Of a DNA stretch of 64,000 bases, positions 57,164-64,000 are shown piece after piece; position 1 is the stretch's first letter, and every line of letters starts with the position of its first letter. The translations under genes were made by a program, and so were the position numbers. Origin of the DNA: Treponema parvum (GTDB lineage Bacteria > Spirochaetota > Spirochaetia > Treponematales > Treponemataceae); the NCBI RefSeq assembly GCF_017893945.1, contig NZ_CP054257.1:806001-870000 (forward strand), in the 5' to 3' direction. The notes under the pieces are model-generated. The model was given only the letters and a program-made list of their open reading frames with translations. It ran no database searches and was not told the origin of the DNA.

Positions 57164-57994
57164 TTACCGGTTTTTCATAGGATTTGCGGGACGTTTTGCA
57201 AACTTGTATGTGAGGCGCGCTATAAAATATCTGCCGAAGAACCGGCTCAAAAAAGCCGTAACAGCCCATTTTGCGGACATTATTGCAGAATGTTTTCCCT
57301 TTGCAGATTTTTTTAAGCAGTGGGCGACTACTTTGGGAGCCGAAAGTCCGTGCAGAACTTCTTTTCTTGCGCCGTTGGAAGCCACGTTTGCAAATTCTGT
57401 GCTTACGGATCCGGGGCACAGAGCGCAAACCTTTATGCCTTTATCCGAAACTTCTGCGGCGAGCGCTTGTGTAAAGCTTAAGACATAGGATTTTGTCGCC
57501 GCGTATACGGCAAAATTTCCGAGCGGCATAAAGGCTGCAAGGCTCGATACGTTTATTATCTGCGATCCTTTTGCCATAAAAGGAAGCGCGTAGCCGCATA
57601 TGCCTGTAAGAGCCGTGCAGTTAAGGTCTATCATGTCCATTTCGCGCTCCGTGTCCGTGTTCTCAAAAGGCCCGTAAGTTCCGAAGCCCGCGTTGTTTAC
57701 AAGCATGGCGATCGAAATATCGTTTTTAGACGCTTCCTGTGCTAAAAGCTCTTTAAAATGCGCCGCTCCTTTTTTACCGCCTATGTCGATTTCGACGCTG
57801 CGGACGGACATGCCTTTTTTTTCGCCGCTTGTGTTCTTTGCCTGAGAGTGCAGTTCTTTTGCTAACGCGTCAAGTTTTTCCTTGCGGCGCGCCAAAAGCC
57901 ACATTTCGTCGGCGGGCAGTTTGGAATACAGCTGCTTTGCAAATTCTCTTCCTATCCCGGAACTTGCGCCGGTAATGATAATAAGTTTTTTCAT
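57164..57994 (-). CDS. Short-chain dehydrogenase/reductase
   Basis: NAD(P)-dependent oxidoreductase of 276 residues. The Rossmann loop is IITGASSGIGREFA, followed by LVNNAGFGTYGPF, the catalytic Ser in INVSSLAAFMP and the YxxxK in YAATKSYVLSF. A basic, hydrophobic C-terminal segment (KWAVTAFLSRFFGRYFIARL) may associate with membrane, as in lipid-acting SDRs. The substrate is unknown. TATACT ends 7 bp before the ATG, another candidate leaderless start. Confidence 0.88.
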   Translation of the reverse strand: MKKLIIITGASSGIGREFAKQLYSKLPADEMWLLARRKEKLDALAKELHSQAKNTSGEKKGMSVRSVEIDIGGKKGAAHFKELLAQEASKNDISIAMLVNNAGFGTYGPFENTDTEREMDMIDLNCTALTGICGYALPFMAKGSQIINVSSLAAFMPLGNFAVYAATKSYVLSFTQALAAEVSDKGIKVCALCPGSVSTEFANVASNGARKEVLHGLSAPKVVAHCLKKSAKGKHSAIMSAKWAVTAFLSRFFGRYFIARLTYKFAKRPANPMKNR

Positions 57995-58348
57995 CGTTTT
58001 GAGTATATAAAAATATTTAGGGCAGTGTAAATATTGATGCGCAGCGTTGTCTTTGCGGATGCATTAGTTTTCTTCTTCTGAACGGATGCCTGATTAAGAA
58101 ATTACGTTTTCTCTTCTAGGGTTACTGCATTATATACTGAGCCATACTTTATGATGCTGACTACTATATGTTAAAAAATACTCTCTTCTGTATCTTAAGA
58201 TACAGATTAACCCACAGGATAGCTTTATAATACAAAAAACAGGCTGAAAAAATAAATGAGGTAAGAATAAACCCCATTTTGAAAGACGGCCAGGTCTTCG
58301 ACCGCTTCATGATTGCCCGCCTGTTAACCTTTACTAAGGAGACTCGCA
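57995..58348. other. Intergenic region at the left edge of the acquired cassette
   Basis: A 354-bp gap. It carries the SDR promoter (TATACT, minus strand, 58002-58007), an AT-rich stretch, a perfect 20-bp palindrome (58187-58206), a TATAAT (58226-58231) and a leader of about 110 nt. CTAAGGAG lies before the flavodiiron ATG. No transposase, attachment repeat or tRNA fragment is seen. Confidence 0.5.
58187..58231 (+). promoter_or_regulatory. Class-II-like activator site and promoter of the cassette
   Basis: The perfect palindrome TCTGTATCTTAAGATACAGA (58187-58206) lies upstream of TATAAT (58226-58231). There is no good -35; the palindrome's right half takes its place. The predicted start near 58238 puts the palindrome centre at -41.5, the standard position for a Crp/Fnr-family activator. 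A Crp/Fnr gene is part of the same cassette. Confidence 0.6.
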
Positions 58349-59536
58349 ATGAAAAAATATGTAAAAGGTAACGTCAACTGGGTCGGCTATATCGACTGGG
58401 AGCTGGAGTGGTTCCACGGCGAGGATTACTCCATCAAGAACGGTTCCAGCCAGAACGCCTATCTCATCGAGGAGGAGAAGACCGTTCTTATCGACACAGT
58501 CTGGCTGCCACACCGATTCGAGTTCGTGGAGAATCTGGAAAAAGAGATTGACCTCCATAAGATCGATTTCATCGTGGCCAACCACGGCGAGTGCGATCAT
58601 TCCGGATCTCTTGTGGCGTTGATGGAGAAGATTCCGGGCACGCCTATCTATTGCACTGCCAACGCCGTTAAGAGCATCGAAGGACAGTACGGCAAGCAGA
58701 ACTGGAATTTCCACGTGGTTAAGACCGGCGACAGTGTGGACATTGGAAACGGAAAACAGCTTGTCTTTGTGGAAATGCGGATGCTCCACTGGCCGGACTC
58801 CATGGCAACGTATCTTACAGGTGACAACATCCTCTTCTCCAACGACGCCTTTGGGCAGCACTATGCGGTGGAGGAGTTGTTCAATGACAAGGCGGACCCG
58901 TGTCTGCTGAATAAAGAAGCCATGAAGTACTTTGCAAACATTCTCAATCCTTTTACTCCTATACTCATCAAGAAATTGGATGAAATTGGAAAGCTCAACC
59001 TGCCCATCGAGATGATCGCCCCCTCTCATGGTGCCATCTGGAGAGAGAACCCTATGCAGATTGTGAATAAATACGCGGAATGGGCTGCGGCTTATCAGGA
59101 GAATCAGGTGACCGTGGTCTACGACACGATGTGGAAAGGCACCGCTAAGCTTGCTCATGCTATCGCTGCGGAACTGCATAAACAGAGTCCGGAAACGGTT
59201 GTCAAGGTTTTCAACCTCGCCAAAGCGGACAAAAATGAGATCATGACCGAGATTTTTAAATCCCGTGCCATTGCTGTGGGCAGTCCTACGGTTTCCAACA
59301 GCTACTTGTCTTCCGTAGCAGGCTGGCTGGAATTTTTAAAGCAGCTCAAGTTTAAAAATAAGAAGGCTGCAGCCTTTGGATGCTATGGCTGGAGCGGTGA
59401 GAGCGTAAAGCTCCTGCAGGAAAAATTACGGGAAGCAGGTTTCACCGTCGTTGAAGAGAATGTGCGCTCCCAGTGGAATCCGGCGGAGGCGGACTTCACT
59501 GCTATTCCGGCGTTGGCAATGGCGTTACTTGCATAA
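58349..59536 (+). CDS. fprA: A-type flavodiiron protein (O2/NO reductase)
   Basis: Cytoplasmic enzyme of 395 residues that reduces oxygen to water and/or NO to N2O. The N-terminal beta-lactamase-fold domain has every diiron ligand in the standard places: H79, E81, D83 and H84 (NHGECDHSG), H147 (MLHWPDS), D166 (FSNDAFGQ) and H227 (APSHGAIWR). The C-terminal half is a flavodoxin domain (VVYDTMWKGTAKLAHA). Rubredoxin, its usual electron donor, is encoded 40 bp later. Codons are GAG-, AAG-, ATC- and CTC-rich, unlike genes to the left, which suggests transfer from a Gram-positive anaerobe. Confidence 0.93.
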   Translation: MKKYVKGNVNWVGYIDWELEWFHGEDYSIKNGSSQNAYLIEEEKTVLIDTVWLPHRFEFVENLEKEIDLHKIDFIVANHGECDHSGSLVALMEKIPGTPIYCTANAVKSIEGQYGKQNWNFHVVKTGDSVDIGNGKQLVFVEMRMLHWPDSMATYLTGDNILFSNDAFGQHYAVEELFNDKADPCLLNKEAMKYFANILNPFTPILIKKLDEIGKLNLPIEMIAPSHGAIWRENPMQIVNKYAEWAAAYQENQVTVVYDTMWKGTAKLAHAIAAELHKQSPETVVKVFNLAKADKNEIMTEIFKSRAIAVGSPTVSNSYLSSVAGWLEFLKQLKFKNKKAAAFGCYGWSGESVKLLQEKLREAGFTVVEENVRSQWNPAEADFTAIPALAMALLA

Positions 59537-59576
59537 GTTGAAAATAAAAAAACATGAAAAATAGGAGGTATTGGTA

Positions 59577-59735
59577 ATGAAAAAGTATATTTGCGGCCCC
59601 TGCGGTTATGTATATGACCCTTCTGTAGGTGATCCGGACAGTGGTATTGCACCGGGAACCCCTTTTGAAGATCTCCCTGACGATTGGGTGTGTCCTGTTT
59701 GCGGTGCTGCAAAATCAGACTTTGAAGAAGAATAA
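59577..59735 (+). CDS. Rubredoxin
   Basis: One-iron electron carrier of 52 residues. The two metal-binding knuckles are [12 protein letters not shown] and [13 protein letters not shown]. Length and the acidic C-terminus are typical. AGGAGG lies 7 bp or so before ATG 59577. It sits between the flavodiiron gene and the Crp/Fnr regulator (6 bp gap after), so it should pass electrons to the flavodiiron protein. Confidence 0.95.
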   Translation: MKKYICGPCGYVYDPSVGDPDSGIAPGTPFEDLPDDWVCPVCGAAKSDFEEE

Positions 59736-59741
59736 ATAAAA

Positions 59742-60428
59742 ATGTCCGCCGAAGGCTATTATACAGCTCTCGAAAAAAGTAAACTCTTTCAAGGGCTTTC
59801 AGCCAAAGAAATCAAAGATGGCATAGATGATATATCATACGATATCAGGCGCTTTGAGGAAGGTGAAATTATTTATCACCTGATGGCAAAGGCGGACAGG
59901 ATTGGAATCATCCTCAAAGGACGTGCACAGGCGCAAAAAATATACTCTAATGGAGATCAATTTTACTTTTCCGTCCGTGTGACGGGAGATATTATTGGCC
60001 CTGTTGCTGCCTTTTCCAGGTTACAACGTTATCCTTTTGAGGTAAGGGCATTGGAGCCGACAGAAATTCTGGTTTTTGAGTGCACGGGTTTCCTGCGACT
60101 CCTTCAAAGCGACGTACGCGTGATGAAAAATTTTCTAATTGAGCTGGCCTCTGCCAACTTCCTTCTCCAACAGCGGCTGGAACTCCTGACCTACAATGCG
60201 ATTCAGCATAAGATCGCTTTTTATCTTCTCACGGCTTATACGGAATCAGGCAGAGGCAAGATCCTCATTCCGGATTCCATGACACGATGGGCACTAATGA
60301 TGAATGTATCTCGTCCTTCTCTACATCGGGAGTTAAAAAAGATGGAGGCACTGGGGCTGCTTCGTTATTTGCCGCCAATGATTGAGATTGCGGACTCAGA
60401 AGGGCTCAAGAAACTGTTGGAACAATAA
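59742..60428 (+). CDS. Crp/Fnr-family transcription regulator
   Basis: Regulator of 228 residues. The N-terminal cyclic-nucleotide-like barrel has EGEIIYHLMAKADRIGIILKG (about 39-60) and GDIIGPVAAFSRLQRYPFEV. A dimer helix follows, then a helix-turn-helix with MTRWALMMNVSRPSLHRELKKM. The Fnr-type N-terminal cysteine cluster is absent, and the cAMP-contact residues are not evident, so the signal may be redox, CO/NO or a metabolite. It follows rubredoxin by 6 bp. It probably regulates this cassette through the palindrome at 58187. Confidence 0.88.
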   Translation: MSAEGYYTALEKSKLFQGLSAKEIKDGIDDISYDIRRFEEGEIIYHLMAKADRIGIILKGRAQAQKIYSNGDQFYFSVRVTGDIIGPVAAFSRLQRYPFEVRALEPTEILVFECTGFLRLLQSDVRVMKNFLIELASANFLLQQRLELLTYNAIQHKIAFYLLTAYTESGRGKILIPDSMTRWALMMNVSRPSLHRELKKMEALGLLRYLPPMIEIADSEGLKKLLEQ

Positions 60429-60528
60429 AGTGTTAAAAGAATTTGAGATAGAACATGTTTAATTTTTAGTAAATACAGGGTTTTTCTGCCGCCAATTCAG
60501 ATTGATTATAAGAAAAGGAGACCATTAC

Positions 60529-63500
60529 ATGTTGGATTCAGAAAAGAAATACGAATCGATAGATGGAAATACCGCTACAGCTCATGCTGCTTATGCGTTC
60601 ACCGAAGTGGCAGGGATTTATCCGATCACACCGTCCTCTCCCATGGCGGAGACAGTGGATTCTTGGTCAGCCTGCGGTAGAAAAAATCTGTTCGGCGCTC
60701 CCGTTAAGGTTGTGGAGATGCAGTCGGAGGGTGGTGCAGCCGGTACGGTGCACGGTGCTCTACAAGGAGGTGCACTTGCCGCTACTTTTACCGCCTCCCA
60801 AGGGCTGCTGCTCATGATTCCAAACCTTTATAAATGGAAGGGTGAGCTGTTGCCGGCTGTAGTTCATGTAGCGGCGCGCTCTCTCGCACTCCATGCCCTC
60901 AGCATTTTCGGAGATCATCAGGATGTGTACGCCTGTCGTCAGATTGGGACGGTGATGTTGTGTTCACATTCGGTCCAAGACTGTATGGATCTGGCTGGTT
61001 TAGCTCATCTGCTGGCCATAGACGCTTCTGTTCCGGTGATTCATTTCTTTGACGGCTTCCGCACATCCCATGAAATCCAGAAGGTTGAGGTCATGGATTA
61101 TGAATACCTGCGCTCCCTTCTGCCAGAGGATAAACTTAAGGCGTTTCGGAATCGCGCGTTGAACCCTCACGGCAACTCCGTGGCTCGGGGCGGATCCCAA
61201 AACGACGATATTTACTTCCAAGCGATAGAAGCTCAGAATACCCACTTTGCCAGAGTGCCGGAAACCGCGGAACGGTATTTTGAAGAGATCAGCCGTCATA
61301 CCGGAAGGATCTATGCCCCATTCGTATACTACGGTGCACCGGATGCAGATCGTATCATTGTGGCCATGGGCTCTGTGACGGACACCGTTACGGAAACGGT
61401 GGACGCCCTGAATACCAAAGGAGAGGCTGTCGGTCTTATAAAGGTCTACCTCTACAGGCCGTTCTCTATTTCTCATCTGAAGGCCGTTCTTCCAGACACC
61501 GTACGAAAGATAGCCGTATTGGATCGCACCAAGGAGACAGGCGCACGCGAGCCACTGTTTTTGGATGTGGATCACGCCCTACGAGATCGGAAAGACCTGA
61601 CCATCATCGGTGGTCGTTATGGTCTAAGCTCAAAGGATACCAGGCCGTCTCAAATTGCGGCGGTTTTTGAAGAGTTAAAAAAAGATACACCAAAGTCGGA
61701 ATTTACTATCGGGATTAAAGACGATGTTACCGGGCTGTCTCTTGTTCCTGTTCCTATCAACATTCCCAATCGCTATACTGCCTGTCTTTTCTTCGGTCTC
61801 GGTGCCGACGGTACTGTGGGTGCAAATAAGAGTACGGTCAAGATTATCGGCGACAACACATCGTTATATGCTCAGGCATACTTTGCCTATAATTCTCAGA
61901 AATCCGGAAATGTAACCCGTTCTCATCTGCGCTTCGGGTCAACCCCCATTCGATCCCCCTATTATGTGGAAGAGGCGGACTTCATTTCCTGTTCCACAGA
62001 AAGCTACTGCTTCAAATATGATATGCTAAAGCATTTGAAGGATGGAGGGACCTTCCTGCTGAACACAGTTCACTGCAAGGAGGAACTAGCGGATTATCTG
62101 CCTAAAAAGATGCTTGCACAGCTTGCGCACAAGCAAGCAACTTTTTACATCATTGATGCTACCGGTATCGCACAGAAATATGGCTTAGGCAGACATACCA
62201 ATACCATTTTACAGGCATCTTTTTTCGCGCTTAATGAGCAGATCATGCCCTATTCCGTCGCCACAGAGTATATGAAAGAAAGCGTGCGGCAAACTTACGC
62301 TCGTAAGGGTGTGGACGTGGTTCAGAATAATTTGGATGCTATCGACCAGGGAAAGCTCGGCCTAGTGCATGTTTATATAGCGGAAACATGGCAATCCTTT
62401 GATCCGTCCGTTCCGTTATATAAGAAAACCGGTGACGCTTATTTCGACGATAACGTGCTGGAGATGAACGCCTTAGAGGGCGACCGCATGCCGGTCTCAA
62501 AATTTACTAAGCATGGCATCCTAGATGGCTCTCTACCCGGAAATATCACTTTTCGGGAAAAGCGGAATATTGCCGCCTTTGTCCCAAAATGGGACGCAGA
62601 AAAGTGTATTGAGTGTGGAAAATGTGCTTTTGCTTGTCCGCATGCTACCATTCGCTCTTTCTTACTGAACGAAACGGAATTGGAGAAAGGACAGCAAATT
62701 GCGGCAGCGAATGGAATATCTTTTGATCATAAAGACCCAACCACAGTCTATCCGAAAGCAAAGGATGCGGGACTTAAATTCCGTATTCAGGTCTCAACTC
62801 AAAACTGTGTAGGCTGCGGCGTATGCTGGACAGTTTGTCCTGCGAATGCACTGCAGCCTGCTGAAAATGCACAGATGCGATCTCAGGAATCTCTGGCTGA
62901 CTATTTATTTAAAGAGGTCTCCTACAGGGAGGAATATGGACGGCCCGGAACAGAGTCTGGAACGGCACTTAAAAAACCATATTTTGAGATTTCCGGATGC
63001 TGTCCCGGCTGCGGCGAAGCACCCTATTATCGGCTGATATCTCAGCTCTTTGGTCGGGATATGCTGGTGGCCAATGCAACCGGCTGCTCTATGATATACA
63101 GCTCTGCCACTCCATCTTCTCCGTTTGTGATTGATGAAAACGGTGAAGGTATAGCTTGGGCCAATTCTCTCTTTGAAGATAATGCTGAATATGGCTTCGG
63201 TATGGCTATAGCTCAGAATATAAAGAGCGCCAAAATCCTAAGAATCATGGAAGACAATATGAATTCAGTGGAACCAAAGCTTCGGGAACTATTCTACCGT
63301 TACGTTGAGGCTAATGGCGAACGAGATATCCAGAGAAGTATAAAAGAGGAACTACTCGTTGCTGTGGAAAGCTCCAATAATAAACATATAAAAGAGCTCT
63401 TGGAACTGCGCCAGGATTTAGTGGGGAAATCTGTCTGGATTGTTGGCGGGGATGGTTGGGCCTATGACATCGGATATGGTGGGCTCGATCATGTAGTGGC

Positions 63501-64000
63501 TAATGACTTGAATGTAAACATTCTGATTCTAGACACAGAGGTTTACTCCAATACCGGAGGACAATCCTCCAAGGCGTCTCAAGCTTCATCCGTCGGATTA
63601 TTTGCCGCCGGCGGCAAAACGCTTGCCAAGAAGGATTTAGGACAAATTTTTATGGAGTATGGCACGGCATATATAGCTTCTATCTCTTTGGGCGCCAATC
63701 AACCTCAGGCTATCAAAGCGCTGCAGGAGGCGGAGAGTTATACCGGGCCTTCCATTATTATCGCATATTCCCCCTGCATTGAACATGGTATCAAAGGCGG
63801 TTTGACCTATTCCTCTAATGTCCAGAAGAATGCGGTGGCTTGCGGCTATGTGCCTCTGTATCGATTTGATCCGAGAAAGGAAAAACCTCTGACAATAGAT
63901 TCTAAAGCGCCTGATTGGAGTAAATTCCAAGCGTTTTTGATGAATGAAGCACGGTATTTCAACCTGCCGCGGTTGAAAGGGGAAGAAACGGCAAAAATAA
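60529..64000 (+). CDS. nifJ: Pyruvate:ferredoxin (flavodoxin) oxidoreductase, C-terminus beyond the window
   Basis: Single-chain enzyme oxidising pyruvate with CoA to acetyl-CoA and CO2, passing electrons to ferredoxin or flavodoxin. 1157 codons are open with no stop, close to the usual length, so only a short C-terminal end is missing. Domain I starts with AYAFTEVAGIYPITPSSPMAE (T34 region). Two 4Fe-4S motifs are CIECGKCAFACP (693-704) and CVGCGVCWTVCP (760-771). Proximal cluster/TPP cysteines lie in CCPGCGEAPYY (824 on), and the TPP motif is in VGGDGWAYDIGYGGLDH. AAGGAGA precedes ATG 60529. Codon use matches the cassette. Confidence 0.96.
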   Translation, partial: MLDSEKKYESIDGNTATAHAAYAFTEVAGIYPITPSSPMAETVDSWSACGRKNLFGAPVKVVEMQSEGGAAGTVHGALQGGALAATFTASQGLLLMIPNLYKWKGELLPAVVHVAARSLALHALSIFGDHQDVYACRQIGTVMLCSHSVQDCMDLAGLAHLLAIDASVPVIHFFDGFRTSHEIQKVEVMDYEYLRSLLPEDKLKAFRNRALNPHGNSVARGGSQNDDIYFQAIEAQNTHFARVPETAERYFEEISRHTGRIYAPFVYYGAPDADRIIVAMGSVTDTVTETVDALNTKGEAVGLIKVYLYRPFSISHLKAVLPDTVRKIAVLDRTKETGAREPLFLDVDHALRDRKDLTIIGGRYGLSSKDTRPSQIAAVFEELKKDTPKSEFTIGIKDDVTGLSLVPVPINIPNRYTACLFFGLGADGTVGANKSTVKIIGDNTSLYAQAYFAYNSQKSGNVTRSHLRFGSTPIRSPYYVEEADFISCSTESYCFKYDMLKHLKDGGTFLLNTVHCKEELADYLPKKMLAQLAHKQATFYIIDATGIAQKYGLGRHTNTILQASFFALNEQIMPYSVATEYMKESVRQTYARKGVDVVQNNLDAIDQGKLGLVHVYIAETWQSFDPSVPLYKKTGDAYFDDNVLEMNALEGDRMPVSKFTKHGILDGSLPGNITFREKRNIAAFVPKWDAEKCIECGKCAFACPHATIRSFLLNETELEKGQQIAAANGISFDHKDPTTVYPKAKDAGLKFRIQVSTQNCVGCGVCWTVCPANALQPAENAQMRSQESLADYLFKEVSYREEYGRPGTESGTALKKPYFEISGCCPGCGEAPYYRLISQLFGRDMLVANATGCSMIYSSATPSSPFVIDENGEGIAWANSLFEDNAEYGFGMAIAQNIKSAKILRIMEDNMNSVEPKLRELFYRYVEANGERDIQRSIKEELLVAVESSNNKHIKELLELRQDLVGKSVWIVGGDGWAYDIGYGGLDHVVANDLNVNILILDTEVYSNTGGQSSKASQASSVGLFAAGGKTLAKKDLGQIFMEYGTAYIASISLGANQPQAIKALQEAESYTGPSIIIAYSPCIEHGIKGGLTYSSNVQKNAVACGYVPLYRFDPRKEKPLTIDSKAPDWSKFQAFLMNEARYFNLPRLKGEETAKI

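Noticed and set aside
57995..58348. Integration scar or insertion sequence at the left edge of the cassette
   Set aside because: No transposase fragment, terminal repeats or tRNA duplication can be seen; only the codon change marks the boundary.
60529..64000. Broken or frameshifted PFOR
   Set aside because: I followed the frame to the last base; it is uninterrupted. The gene simply continues past the window.

Overview
This window reads as a chromosome segment of a spirochaete of the genus Treponema, probably an oral or gut species of intermediate G+C (judged by eye, not counted). The best marker is the chemotaxis operon cheA / cheW-cheR fusion / cheX / cheY (49.0-53.9 kb), an order typical of treponemes. 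Supporting signs are relaxed lipoprotein signals, an ornate CheA, and a FeoA-FeoA-FeoB iron operon. The species cannot be named from sequence alone.

Layout. 0-4 kb: a ferric-type ABC importer. 4.2-7.8 kb: a ferrous iron operon of two FeoA proteins, FeoB, two tiny membrane proteins and a heavy-metal-binding domain protein. 8.1-11.1 kb: a tripartite tricarboxylate transporter. 11.4-16.2 kb: valS with a small HD alarmone hydrolase, then a convergent class II fumarase. 16.4-18.7 kb: uracil permease, tRNA-Pro, a CoA-binding protein and tRNA-Val. 18.8-21.5 kb: a ComFB-domain protein and two unknown proteins. 21.5-31.7 kb, minus strand: AI-2E-type permease, serS, a SIMPL protein, a long low-complexity TPR lipoprotein, a one-TM protein, an SMC ATPase without a recognisable hinge, and a DEAD-box helicase. 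31.8-37 kb: glycosyltransferase, aconitase and isocitrate dehydrogenase. 37.1-40.9 kb: a cation/proton antiporter with a PTS EIIA domain, a BrnT/BrnA toxin-antitoxin pair and pyrE. 41-49 kb: an HExxH membrane protein, a metallo-beta-lactamase fold hydrolase, a pentapeptide-repeat protein, a zinc ribbon protein, murI, dapL and an outer-membrane-like protein. 54-58 kb: an atypical response regulator, efp with its lysyl-transferase epmA, ttcA-like and an SDR.

58.2 kb to the end is different in character. It holds a flavodiiron protein, rubredoxin, a Crp/Fnr regulator and pyruvate:ferredoxin oxidoreductase (still open at the window end). It uses GAG, AAG, ATC and CTG far more than its neighbours and looks like a horizontally acquired anaerobe cassette for oxygen/NO detoxification and pyruvate oxidation. 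A perfect 20-bp palindrome is centred 41.5 bp before the predicted transcription start of the cassette.

The strongest unexpected pattern concerns transcription and translation starts. At least a dozen genes here have a sigma70-type -10 box ending only 6-9 bp before the ATG and no Shine-Dalgarno, which predicts leaderless mRNAs. In four places two such genes are back to back across only 45-53 bp, so the two promoters must overlap. Genes inside operons carry ordinary Shine-Dalgarno sequences. The other leading candidates are the hinge-less SMC, the BrnTA operator palindrome inside its own promoter spacer, and the acquired cassette with its class-II-like operator.
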